Assembly (NCBI GenBank): GCA_028554795.2
Contig: CM068835.1
Location: 62,707,719-62,771,718, forward strand
Source: Sinohyriopsis cumingii
Lineage: Eukaryota; Mollusca; Bivalvia; Unionida; Unionidae
Length of the DNA stretch: 64,000 nucleotides
Direction of reading: 5' to 3'
The first letter of the stretch is position 1, and each line of letters opens with the position of its first letter. Of the stretch, positions 28,301-42,590 are shown piece after piece. The translations under genes and the position numbers were made by a program. The notes beneath the pieces were generated by a model, which was not told the origin of the DNA, ran no database searches, and was given only the letters and a program-made list of their open reading frames with translations.

Positions 28301-31300
28301 TGTGGAGCGGATATGGTGCACGGGTGACGGAGTGCATCTCCACACATGTATTTTAGCTATATGCTAATTTTGGGTTAGTAAGACCCAGTGTATTATTCAG
28401 GACTGGAAGGATAGAGTGTATATCCGTTCTTGTTTAGTGACATAATTTCGCTACCTGAGCGAATACATTTTTTACTATGTGTAAAGACTTACATTGTTTA
28501 CTATTTGAGTGAACTATATTCATCTTTCCATTATTGAATCATTTGTGAAATCATTTATCCTATATTTTAGGGTTACTGAACTAAATTTATTTGTATATTT
28601 TTTCCATCTTTGAAACTGTGCGTTTTTTATGTTAAATAGATCCAATATTTGGATTATAAATACGCACACATCTTCATAATCCACTATTCATATAAATCGC
28701 CACATTAAATCATATATATGTGTCGTCATTACGTGTTCTGTTGTTAATCCGAAATATCCCACCTGGTTATCTTGTTACAAAGACAATGTGGGAATAAAAT
28801 CCCAGACTTATTATCTTCTTCTCCATCTACCTTACCTTTCCTTATTTGAGACTGGTGCAAAACAATAGGGGTCCATGAAAATGGTAGAGTACCCTAGAAG
28901 CAAAACTTGTAACCCTCTCATATGTTAGAAAGGTCCCATGCATCATCCCAGATGTCCAACCAAGCCTCAGACAAAAAGCCTTAATCTGGCACTGAATGGA
29001 GCAATGGAAGAAAGGGACTTTGCAGGAGATGGTGAGACTCTCAAGAGATCACCTTCCACCTCAGGGAAGGAGGAGAGGTCTATAGACTTATCTCCCCTTG
29101 CACCTGCTCCTCCCTCATAAGAATGATGCATGGTATGGGGTGTTTCTTCACTGGTCTAGCCAGGCCTGGTACTATGGGCAGAGACTGGTGTTCTTGATCC
29201 TTTAAATCCTGAGAAGCCACTCAAGGGATGAGCCCCTGAAATAATGTATCTGCATCTAGAGGAACAAAGGTTTTCGGTGTGATCCAGAAAAAAAACATTG
29301 TAGATATCTAAGGCCACAAATCTCCCGTTGTGAAACTCTGCAGAGTGCCACAGACATTGAGAACACGTGTCTCAATGGCTTAGCCATAACCTCTAACAGT
29401 CTCTGCAAGGCTGGAGACATGGATGCCTCCTACGTTGATTTGAAGACTGAAGGAGGTTGCCAAAAAAGATCAGCATGTGAAGCTACACAAACCCACCATT
29501 CTGAATACTCCAACAGCCTTGGCCGGGGGATACGTCCTAGTCTCTGCAGAAATCCCCAAATGGGAAGCACCCAAATCCAACTGTTGGGGTGGAATGGGAT
29601 GGGATCTTAAGGGACCAAGTGGGCAAAGGAATCCTGCAACTATAAGCTGAGACCAGAGCTAAAGTGTAAAGTGTATATGAGGGAAACAATCCACTCCCTC
29701 ACCATCATCATCATAACTGGAGAGGATCATAACATCTGAAGATCATGCTGTCTTGGGAAAATAAATCTAGAAGAAAAATACAGAGTAAACCTCATTTATT
29801 GCATGATCAAAATTCCATCATCTGAACTGGTGAGCATGATGAAGGTTGATTAGAAAGACCACATCCAATGATTTCTTCTGAGAACTCATCTGTGTAAAAA
29901 AAATAAAAATGAGTCTTTCATTCTGTCTTCACTCTTTAGCAGGAATGAGCTACTTCATCATATCACCCCCTGGGATAAAGCTACTTCCTGAGTTTGAGTT
30001 TGTCATTCAATCTGTACTCATGAAAGTAAAAAGGGCTAGCTCTTTCATCATCTCTCTGGAGATAACAAGTTTTAATTCAATCAAAAGCTGTCCAAATAGT
30101 TGCAAAAACAAAATTATGATGGACTGATGAATGAATGTATAGATGTGTTCAAGTTAGCATGACAACCATTAAACGTCTTCCAAACATATTCATGGCAAAA
30201 GCATACAGATCTTCCATATGCTGCAGACCCTTTTACAATGACAGCTCACATTAAATAAGTTAAATTTGTTCGACTGTTATTTCATTTGATTTCAGTTCCT
30301 GACTCATGAGAACCATTTTTAATGTGTATTCACATTATTAAATTCACATTGTTTGCATTCTTTACACTTGTGTGATACTGTGGCAAAACCTGTTTGATAC
30401 AAATCTCAGTATGTGAGTCACTTTAAGTATGTATTGGTTTAATGGCATGTCAACACAATATGGTATAAATGGCGCTAATTAAAACTTAAATTTTAAAAAT
30501 ATAAAGATTAAAAATTGCACAAAGATGATTATTTAAAAGATCAAGCCTTTGACAAAAAGATTTTATATGTAGTACATGTATATAAAATAACAGATAAAAG
30601 TACAAATATAAAATCCTTAAAATAAAGCATAAAAATTGTGTTATATAAACTTCATTCCCTCACATATACCAAGAGTTTCTCTGGTTGTATATCATTATAA
30701 TTTTTAAAGTTTTTTAACTGAGTTCACATTAAAAAAAACTCTGTCTCACAGGGTAGAAGCTGAAACACTCAATAAAGATGTTTTTAGAAGGGTTGCAGGT
30801 GTCAGGTATTCATGTCCTACATGCGACTTGGACAATGTCACTTCATCTCTGTACTTTGTTCTATATGTGGGTTGCCATTCTCCAACAATGGATGATGCTT
30901 CATTCCACATATTTTGATAAATATATACAACATGACTATATATATTTTCAAGACAGTATAACCATGATCAGGGCACTACATCTGAAATTTAGGAGCCTGA
31001 ATGTGAATGTGTTGAATCTGACTTTGCATAATACAATAAAACCTGTTATGAGAGACTGCCCCTTCTGCCAACAAAAATTGATCTCTCAAGACAGGTGGTC
31101 TCTCGTAAAAGACCATTTTGCAAGGTCCAGTTATACCGCTATTTTGTGAGTGGTCTGCTCTTTTTCACTTCTTTCAGAAACAATAATTGTTTTCTCCTGC
31201 TTTTAATTGGTCTCATTTAAGTTGGAAGTTCTTCCATTGTTACTAAGGTACATGTTAACACTATTAAATGCTCAGTTGTAAAATCAACTGTAAAGATGGT

Positions 31301-34300
31301 TTTGTCACGGCTTTGGGAAAATATGAAAAATTTATACATGTGCATTGCATATCTAACAATTAATGAAATAAAAAGAAACGTTTATCTCATCCAGAAACAG
31401 AATAATTTACTTAGACACAAAAATCAATAGCTTAAATCAAAGAAGACGCACAGGAAATAACTCTATAAACAAAGTATGTAACCCGGTTGCACCAACTTGA
31501 ATAGATGATGGCTTGGTGACTGGGATGTAATAACTGTAACATCAAGAAAACAAATTTTAAAAAAATCACAATCCTTTACCGCTATCAATCGAATCCCACA
31601 AATAATTCTCACTTGCTGGCTTAATAGACAAAGACCTTATTCACCCCAAGGCAATATGGATTAACTTTAAAGACAATATACATGACCACTACCTTAATTC
31701 TGTCACTATAAAGGCAATTGGTGACATGTACATTAGCCTGGTTAGCGGACTGGACCATCAGTCACTATATACAAACCGGTAGCCAGAATCCCTTCTTTTT
31801 TTTGTTGTTCTTTTCATGCGAGTTTTTTATCAGAACAAGCCTTACTATTCAAGCAGTCATTGTTACAAATGATTACATAAAAGTCATTGGTGTCTATCTC
31901 AGTTCTTGCGATACAGTCATTAATAGAGCTGGATACTGGGTCTTACTTGTAGCTACGATAAGGTCAGGAACCAGGCTTTGTGTATTCTACAACAGGTACT
32001 TTCGTCTGCTTTACAATAACATATAAAAAAAATCAGTTACTGGTAGCTAGCCTCTTTTTGTTTTCTTCACATAAGTGGTCAATATATTAAATAAAGGTTG
32101 TTGGAGTTTATCCCCATTTTTGCAATGTGGTCTTTCATAGCAGAGTCAAAATGCATATTTTACCAAGATATTGTGGCTGTTGGCCACATTCAGCAAGTGG
32201 TTGTTATAACAGAGCATTTATATAATAAAATCGATCCATGCATTATGATTGTGGTCAGAAATGACAGGTGGTCGTTCAAAAAAGAGGTTGCTCATAACAG
32301 TTTTGACTGTAATAAGGCATGTTAAAGTGCAGTTCCCCTGTTTATGACAATTTACGGCTCTTGCTCAAGCCTGATACAGAGTTTAATTATTGTACTTACT
32401 GTTAACCACTGATGACTTAAAACTTCACTGGCTGCATATCTGTGGGCAGGGTCAACTTTCAACATCCCCTCTATGCATTTCTTAGCTACAAAAACAAATT
32501 TAAGGAAAAATAAATAACAATTACAATTGATATCCTCTGTTTTTAAATGTTTGATTCCCATTTGGTATCAGTAATAATTACTGACATAACTTGTCTCTAT
32601 TTTGACCTGTAACAAATTTTGTATGATAACTGAATCATCTGATCCTTACTACAATTCCTAATATTATTCTTACAAATAACATAATTATATCATGTTTTTA
32701 TTCAGTTTTATTCATTCAAACACAAGTGATGCAAAAGGCCAAAAGAAAATAAAGAATACTGATGCAAATTTAACTTACATGACATAGTTTTGTTAATTCA
32801 CAGTAAGTTTTTTACTGTCAAAGACACAAATAATAGCTGCAAAATTTTGCAATTTTGGAGTTATTTCCCTTGCAAAAAAAAATCCCAAGATACATCACTC
32901 AACAGGTAAAAACCAATATAATTCAGTCCCATCATTCAAAAGCTGACTAAAAGGCATAGACATTAAAATTTTCAAATACTGCAGTAAAAAGATACCATCA
33001 GAAGACACATCATTCCATATTTCATCCGAGAAGTCTAGTTGACCTTTCTTTATTAATTCAAACAAAGAATCTTCATCTTTATCTTTGGATCGGAATGGGA
33101 AATTTCCACATAATCTGTGAAAGAAAACGAAATGATAATTAGACTTCTGCGATGCAATATTACATAATATGCTACATAATATTAAAAAACTGCTACCGTT
33201 ACAATAATTAAAAACTTAACGATTCAACATTTCCATTTTAATTCTATCTTTAAAATGTTAATGAGCATTCTGTGAATTTATTGCATTTCAAATACTGGAT
33301 TCATGCTTGGAGACCTTTATCTGATTAAGCTCATTTTATATCAAAACCTTGGACAAAATTAGATGAAACAAAGTAAATAAAGGCAGCGGAGGAAAAGTAG
33401 CTGACTAAAATCTAGGCCGTGCCATCTCTCCTATTTAGTAGTTTTGGCTTAGGAATAAAAGCATATGATCCAAACAGACATAAAGACAAGTATCACCTTT
33501 GCCTTCTTGTACAAATGACAAATGGTACAAATACATTGGAACTGGTTTATGGTGACTTTGGATTTCAGTGAATTTTTAGATAAAGGAATTGATAAATTCA
33601 CTATTTTTCATGGGAAATCAATTTTCTTGTATTTTATGCTTGCAAAAAGCCATAAATATAATGATTTAGCAAACAATGTTTCTAATGTGGAAACAATTGG
33701 ATCCCAGACCAAATTTACAATATATCCTTGCTTATAAGCGGAGTCCAGCTGAAAACTCCACAGACCTCAATCTACTCATTATCGGACATCAGATAAGGGT
33801 CCACATAGTTTGTAGTTAAACTTGAATTGTAAGCAAGTATATGCAATATTTATTGAAATACCCTCAAAATATCACTTTTTTGCGAAAACTACAAATATTA
33901 ATACACAGGAAGAAAAAAATGGTTTCATAGTATCTTGGAACATAACAATAAACCAAATTTATATTTAAAAAAACATTCATTAACTTATAAAAATATAACA
34001 ATCAGAAACTAGTTCACCATAAAAGTCATAACATTTTTCAAGTGCTGAAACGTTCTGAGCAAATGTTTATTAAATCTTTGTGACCTAATTTTTTAAAATG
34101 GTTAGTGTAATTTTCAATGTCAAACAGGTAGCTGCTGATTTACTGTGGTGAATTAGCCACGCAACTGAGTAAGGTGTTGACCTTTATTTTGTAAAAATTA
34201 ACATTTATCTGATATATACATAAAACACATGGAACACTGGTATGTCAATCACTTTTGTTCATCATTTAAGTCTATTGTTTGGACAACCTTACCTGTTAAA

Positions 34301-37300
34301 ACAATTACCAATATTTTTTAACAAATAATTTGATAATTAGCCTTAGTCTTAGACCTATTAAAGTCCAAGTCACTATACAATTTTATTATTATAATAATAT
34401 ATTATTGCAATGAACAAATTTTACTGGTCGTCAAAAGCTATCACCCCAAGATTAAGTCTCGGGGGATAGAAATTACCAAAATATCTATATTATATGCACA
34501 TATTTACTCATCTTGTAATGCCTACATCATGTGTATATACATTTAGAGGATGTGATCAAAAGTTTTAGATCTGTTGTCAATTTCAAAACATCACATTATA
34601 TCCCATCTCAATCAAGTACTCCTTGGAGTGTAAACATGACATCTGTAATGGACATCTACCTGTATACACTCACTAATGCATATACAAGTGAGGTAAAATA
34701 TGTTTCCACTTTGTTTTCTAAATTAAATAAATTAAAAATGCCCAGACTCCCAATTAAACAGTGACCAAATGGTTCTACTAGTGAGCGTCTGCCTTTCCAA
34801 TAAATGGTTCTACTAGTGAGCGTCTGCCTTTCCAATAAATGGTCCTACTAGTGATCATCTACCTTTCCAATAAATGGTTCTACTAGTGATCGTCTACCTT
34901 TCCAATAAATGGTTCTACTAGTGAGCTCTGGATCAGATTTAATAATTTCTATGATCTGATAATGAACACAGTTTATGCCATGGTCAGAAAGGTGAAAGTG
35001 CTTAGACAATGGGGAATCCTTTAGGTTACGGATTTACCTAAGTGTTCTTTTACTCTCACTTGGAATTCCCTTTTAGTTTCACCATGGCATAGATGGCAGC
35101 TGTGTAAGTATATGGCATTTTGTGTGGTACAATGGCCTCTTAACTTTGATTTCTACTTTAGGGCTATGAAGCAATCAACTAATAAAAGCTAAGTTTTTTC
35201 AAGTGAGCATCAAGGTCAAATAGGTTAAACATTCGCAAACAAAGTACTAGATTGCGAGACCATTAATTGCAGTTTCTGCATGAAAACGGATAAATCTAAA
35301 GTATTTAGAAGTTCATTTACTAACCTAAACTCTATGATACCATAATAATTAAAGCATTAAAATAGGTGTAAAACTCGGGTAAACTTTTATTACATTCCTA
35401 CTTACAGTGTGAATACAATTACACCCATAGCCCATATATCACACTGTTGACTGTATGTCTTGTTGTCAATTATCTCTGGAGCTGAAACAAAAAGGTCAGA
35501 GGTCAGTTGTCAAAGGTGTCGCATTAGTGAGCCATCATAATGAAGTAACATGGAACAATATGTCTTATCACACTACAGTGCAGCCCTCCTATCTGAGCTA
35601 TTGAGGATGTTTCATAGTTTACTGTTAGAAACTATGATTTAATGACAAAACACCTGCTAGAAAAACTGGTACATGTGTTGCCTTTATTGATTTTATGAAG
35701 GTAATGTAGGCCACAAACCAAAATTAAATAATACATGTAATATTAACAAATAATAAGCATGTGAATGAAATAATAAAATGATATGCTTAAATGTATAATG
35801 AACGATGTCACCATCATTATTAAAACTGATATTAACAACAACACATGAGGCCTACATGTTAATCAAATGATCAAAGCGCTGCTATAAAATATGTAACAGT
35901 GAACCTAAGGTCAAAAAGTTGAGTGAGCATGAAAAAAAATGAAAAATGAAAAAGAAAATTCACCAAGGAGTTTCAGAAACACAAGAATAAGCAGCAAAGA
36001 AAAACACCTACCGAAACCTCCATGCACATTTTCAATGAGTGTGATTTTGACTCCAAGGAAATTGGAGTGAGCAAACATGTTTTGGAATGAACTGTCTTGA
36101 CTTCCTAATGATGTGTCATGTGTTATGAGAATCTATCAGGGGGTTTATGGGAATGATTCAAATGAAAAGCTTTACCCAAAACCTTAACAGGCCCATGTGG
36201 GCTTGAGATTACTTACGCAAATGACATCTGCTCAATAACCATGATCAGTTAGCTAATGATCTTGTATCAGTAGGATGCTTCCTGTAGAAATGTCTTTCAT
36301 CACTGTTGATTGCATATCTCATGAAAACAATTATTTTCAAGTTTATTCCCAGTATTTTTTACCTTCACATCAACATCATTTGTCAAATAATAGAAAGTCT
36401 TTTACACTAGTTCTAGTAGTCAGAATTGGTCAAATTGTTAGGCCATGTTTGGAGATAAAGTTGTGCAAAATATTTTTTGGTTTTTAGCAATGATCAATGG
36501 TGGCTCGACATCATTTCTATAAATCTGAAAGGCCCCCAAGCAAAGATAATGCTTTGCTGTTGATTTGGTCAAATCCTGTTATGTGACTTTCTTGAAGTCA
36601 TTACAAGTTTTCTATATTTGACGGCAGATTAGAATTGTTTGCATAAACTTAAATGATCTTTTAAGCCATGATGCTTTCTGTCAAAAATTGGTCACATTCT
36701 GTTCAATGGTTTGTATGAAGTCATCCCCAAATTTTGGGGGATATATTAAATAGCAAATAGGAATTATTTGCAAAAAGTTTAAAACTCTTCATACCAGAAT
36801 GTCTTTTTTGGGGGCAAGTTTGGTCAAATTCTAACAAGCAGATAACATTAAGGTCATTTACAGCATTTTTTAAAGTTTTAATATTGGTGGCTATATTTGA
36901 TGGTGGATTGGCATTATTTGTATGAACTTAAAAGTTCCTTATGCTTTGGTGCTTTCTGTCAAATTTTGCTTGAGAGTTTTTTAAGAAGTAATTTAAAGAT
37001 TTTTAAATTTTTGGGGCGTCATGGTGTCCACATTTGATGGAACATCAGCATAACTGGCATAAATCTGGAAGCCATCAAAGCCAGAATGGTTTCTTTCAAA
37101 TTTAGTCAAATTCTGTTTTGTAATTTTGAAGAAGAATTTGTTTTCAGGTTTTTATATTTTTTGTAATGGTGGCTGTATTTGATGTTGTATAGACAGAATT
37201 CGTATAAAACATGAAAGCCATTTATGTCAGGATGATTTCTGTTAAATGTACTCAAATTATGTTGAGTGAATATTGTGAAGCCATTTAAAGGTTATTCTAT

Positions 37301-40300
37301 GTTAGTAATGGTGACCATATCTGTAAGAACTTCACACACAAGTTCTTTCTGTCAAATCTAGTCAAATTAATGAGCAGTTTTTGAGAAAAATTCTTTTAAA
37401 GTTTTAAAGTTTTTGTAAAAAAATATTTAAATTTTAGAAATGACTGCCATATTAACAGTGGACTGGTATCATTTAAACAAATTTGAATGGCCTTCATTCC
37501 AGTATGCTTTCTTTCAAATTTGGTCGAATTCTCTTTTAGAGAGGATGTTGTTGATATCAAATGTTAACAGACAATGGTTTACAATGAGAGACAAGGAACC
37601 GTATCATAAGTTCACCTGGCAAGGTGACCTAAAAAAAATCTGCTGATGTTATTTTCACTACCAAGGGAAAAACAAGAGTTATGTCTTGCTTCCCACTAAT
37701 GTGGACTCAACCAAAATACTTACACATGTAATTTGGAGTCCCACAGAAATCTTGCATCATATTCTCATACCCTACTCCTTTAACTACTGATAAACCAAAG
37801 TCCGTCACCTGAGAAGAAAAATTAAACATTTGTTAACATGTTGTGGATAGCTATTATTCATTTTACAAGCATGAATACCTGCTCGGGGCAGTTATTAACA
37901 GGCCCTTTATTTACGATGTCACAATGACTCAGTGAACAGCATGCCAAACTCGTGACCATATGGGTGCCAGTTCTATTCCTGTCCAGACTAATTGCTAGGT
38001 TGGATGCTTTACTATGTTTCTGAGCAAGACATACTGCTCACAATTGCCTAAGCATGAAATAACCTTCTATGCGCTGAATTGCCAGTAAACACCAACCAAT
38101 CAATCGATCAATGAATAAATGAATCAATCCGTCTATCTGCAAAGTGCAAATTCAAACTTTTGAAAACTCATTATAACATGACTGACAGACATGCAGTATA
38201 AGAAATCTGATACTTGCTTTAATAATTACTTGATTAATATTGTCAAATAACTATGATAGGAATACTGAACAAATTACATGTATAGTGTAATTGACATAAA
38301 CAACATTTAAGTTTAATATCTGGGAGAAAAAGACAAAGATAGTGTAAGAAACATGAAATTTCATACCTTTATATGTAACTTATCCTCAGGATCATGTGGG
38401 TTCTGACTAAGAAGTATATTTTCTAGTTTTAAATCTCTATGGACTATATCTGGAAAAACAAAACAAAACTGACTAGATTTTAATATGCCATAACAATGTT
38501 CAATCGACTAAAGTTAAGTTTTTTCAAATAAAAGCAACCAATACCACTAGTAATAGTATATTTTCTCATGAACAGTGTGTCCTAATTATAAAGTTCCTCA
38601 GTATAACACTGTCTCTGATATAACATGGATATAGTTATGGAGCTATTATAGAGCCTTTTTAATTCTATTTTCCCTGTAACATACATGTACTTTAGTTTAA
38701 GGCAGTTTTCACATATAAGAAGGAATTCCCCCTTATACAGTAATCATGAACAGTTCTATAACTTCCACCATACTATAATCATCACAGACCAGACTATGTT
38801 GCCATATAATGTGCTGGTTGATCAGAATTTCATGCCAGTCAATGTGCAATCGACGGGTTCCAAACAATGTAATGTCAACCTCAAAAAAGGTCAATGATTG
38901 CATAATATATAATGACAGAATTTGGGTCTTTTGCTGTTTGCTTGCAAGTGCTTATCAAACATAGGAGCTATTTTCTGTAAACAAACCATTGCATGCAGAC
39001 AAATAGCATATAATTAAAAAAACATCAAAGGATTGTGGATTGCTGTAAAGTTATATAACCATACTTATTTTATTTCCATTGCTTCTCATGAAAACGTTAG
39101 TTCAAATTTTCAAGATTTTTTAATATAAATATGTGATGAGACATTTCCATAATAATCTCTGAGGTGGTTTCTCCAACAGGATGTTTACACTTAAGGGACT
39201 GCAGGGAAGTGAAGCTTCAATGAGAAAATGCTCCAGAAAATGCAATTAATCTTAGCATGAGCTACAACCTGCATATAAAACCATGGAAATATGGACAATG
39301 ATATCTGGTTTCTATGACAACAAAGTATGATACCTGCTTTGGACAGCCCAGATCAGCTGTCTCAGTAAGTCACTTTGTTCCTATTTCCTCAGCATGGCAT
39401 AGCTAACAATGACTTAAAAATGAAACCAACAAAAAAGTATAAATTTAAATAAAAAAATGGATTAAGTGGCAAAATGTAGGGTAAATTTTTGGAATATCGG
39501 TAGTACAAATGAAACCTTGCTTTAAGTATCTACAATCTCACATTCAAAGGTAAATGTTACTAATAAAACTAAACATGTATTAAGTTAAAGATTGCTATAT
39601 AAGGCTGCAAACAACTGATAATAAACCCCAATTGTGCCAAGTTCTTGATATAGTATATTCACTAAATTGACATTGAATGATTACATTAATATATTTCGTT
39701 TTTTTATGGCAAATTGGCAACCAGTGACTAAGTCAATACAATATGCAGTTTATAACAGTAATGGAGAAAAAAAACGTTAGGACAAAGTCATTGAAAGCTT
39801 TTTAAAGCAAATACATTTTGTTCATGCTGGCCAGAAAATATTTTCCCATATTAATCCAGAACTACTGAGGTCAAGTACACAAGTATTGAATTAAAGATAT
39901 GTATGAACATTTATACAGTATCATATCATTTAAAAAAAGAAAAAAACTATTCACCTTTATTTAAATTTCAATAATATTGTGAGAAGTTTGTATGAAAAAA
40001 TTTTCATGAATATTTTATGAATATAATGATATAGATATTTCGTATACATTTTTAAGAAATATCTTGGTATTGCATCAAAGTACTTGAATTGTTCATGAAC
40101 CAAGTTCATGACATTTCAGGAACTTCAAAGATATTATAATAGTTCATAAAAGTTCATCAGTGTGTTCATGAACTTCAAGTACATGATTCATCAAAATTCT
40201 TGAAATGTTCATGAACTTAGTTGAGGAACTTTCATGAACAGTTCATGGTTGTTCATGAAGTCATGAATTTGTTTTCGTAGGGGTGTGACGGTGCATGCTA

Positions 40301-40334
40301 GTTGAATAAATGGTCTCAAACTTTCAAAAGCAAT

Positions 40335-40400
<66 letters not shown>

Positions 40401-42518
40401 CAAAACTTGTTGCAAGCTAGTTTAAAGATACTTTCTGAAACATACAAGAAAACTTGCGCAAGCTAGTTTTAATTTCTGAAGAAAACAAGTAAGTTCGCGC
40501 AAGCTAGTTTTAATTTCTGAAGCAAACAAGTAAGTTCGCGCAAGCTAGTTTTACTTTCTGAAGAAAACAAGTAAGTTCGCGCAAGCTAGTTTTAATTTCT
40601 GAAGCAAACAAGAAAGCTTGTGCAAGCTTGCACAAGCTTGCGGTTATATCCAGCTATCTTGCCTAAGCCTGCACTTGCTTGTACAAACTTGCGCAAGCAT
40701 CCATGTTAGCTTATAAACATCAAGCTAGCTTATTGTAAGCTTACCGCAAAATTGCCACAAGCTTTCAGCAAGGATGCATTTTGGTTTGGGCATACCCTGA
40801 ACAACCTGGACCCAACTTTACCAACTTGAGCCTTGAAATGCTGAGCACCAAGCGAGGCAGCTGTTGGTACTGTTTTTAAAAGTCTTTGGTATGACTTGGC
40901 CAGGGATCAAACCCACGACCTCCCATCTGAGGCAGATCCTCTAACCACTAGGCCACCGGAGCGGTTGCACCCAAATAAGGATCATTACATAATAAAATAA
41001 CTTGCAAATTCGCTTATAATGCTGGGTCAAGTTTGGATCCTAATTTGGTGGCTATAGAATACACAAAATAAATTGGCCCCTATTTATTGAATGTGAAGAA
41101 AATCAGAATAACATTGTTAATTGAAATGATAAATTTCTCGTTTATCGTTGAAAACAGTGGTTAGTACTCAGAAATTTGAATCAGATTCATTAAATACTCA
41201 ACTTTTAACAAGAAGTCATACATTGTCAAATTCTCTTTCCAAACAACATTCTCTTAACACTGCAAATAACAATACTGGGAAAAATTTGGATCAATGAAAA
41301 TCTCACTAATGCTGACAGGTGACAACTCTTTAATAAATAAGTATATGTTTCTTCAAGTAAAACTTGTATTTGGTTCTATCTTTACAATTTGTTTTCTTGT
41401 GTAATAATCATAAATACAATATGACCTCTCATATTCAAATGTGAAAAATGTAAATCTTCCCTTACAGCTATGCCGTGACAAGCATATCTGTGAGAACTAC
41501 ATGTAATTAAGTGCTGATCGTGTTTTGATCTGGCCCGGGCCTTGTGGAAATATTTGTTTTTTATTCTTACACTCAACTGAAAGCAGTCCTGCATTGTATC
41601 ACCATGCTAATTCATTTAATATCAAATCATGGGGTGGTGGGCAGTGGAATAAAAGAAAATGTAAAATGCATGCAAATTCTGCCTGTGTAAGAGCTCATGG
41701 TTTCAGTCAAGTGTCTGGTCAACTCATTTTAATTGATCAATCGAACACTTATACATATTATTATATAAGTAATATAATTAAACTACCATAAATTAGCTGA
41801 CTCATTCACAAATGTGATCAAAAATAGTGAGGCAACCAAGCAAAATGAATACCTGGTAAATGAAAAAGGAAGTGAGTTCCATATTTTGTAGTGAACTTAA
41901 AATTAATGAATTGGTATTCAGAAATTTCCTCAAGAAGAAGAAGAGGTCTCAGTATTACATGTACTTGCAACAAAATTGCTTTCTCAACATTTTAAAATTG
42001 ATTTTCAATGTTGATATTAGTTTCATCAAACAAATATACCTAAAGGAATCTTGCTTTGTTGTGAAATAAATAAACAAAAAGCAGTGATGTATTAAACAAT
42101 GTAATACCCCTCCAGTATTTTGTGACATCATGTGGGGATGCTATCTGCTTCTCAAATTTTTTTTAGGCACCTTGGTAACTCATGCTGAGTCTCATACAAA
42201 TTAGTGTGGTCTATGTTTTTGGACCCCACTGTGTGCAAGTTATTAAGGGAGAGGTATACTTGAAATGGAAAAAGCATCTATGGTGCCAAGGATAAAATCC
42301 CCTCCCCCCTTCATTTTCAAAAAATTCCCAACATTGATTTTTGCATCTAATTGAGCTGGCTTAGCCTGATACTTAAAGTGCTCAATACATTATATATACT
42401 AATCATTATAGTACATATTATGTTTAAAAAAACAACAGCCCAAACCCAACCTAATTGTAAGAATAGTGCAATAAGATTAGCATACATATTTTGGGGGCCT
42501 TAAAGTGAGTAACCATTT

Positions 42519-42590
<72 letters not shown>

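Noticed and set aside
30778-31149. 123-codon plus-strand open frame
   Set aside because: Overlaps two dispersed repeat segments and has no domain.
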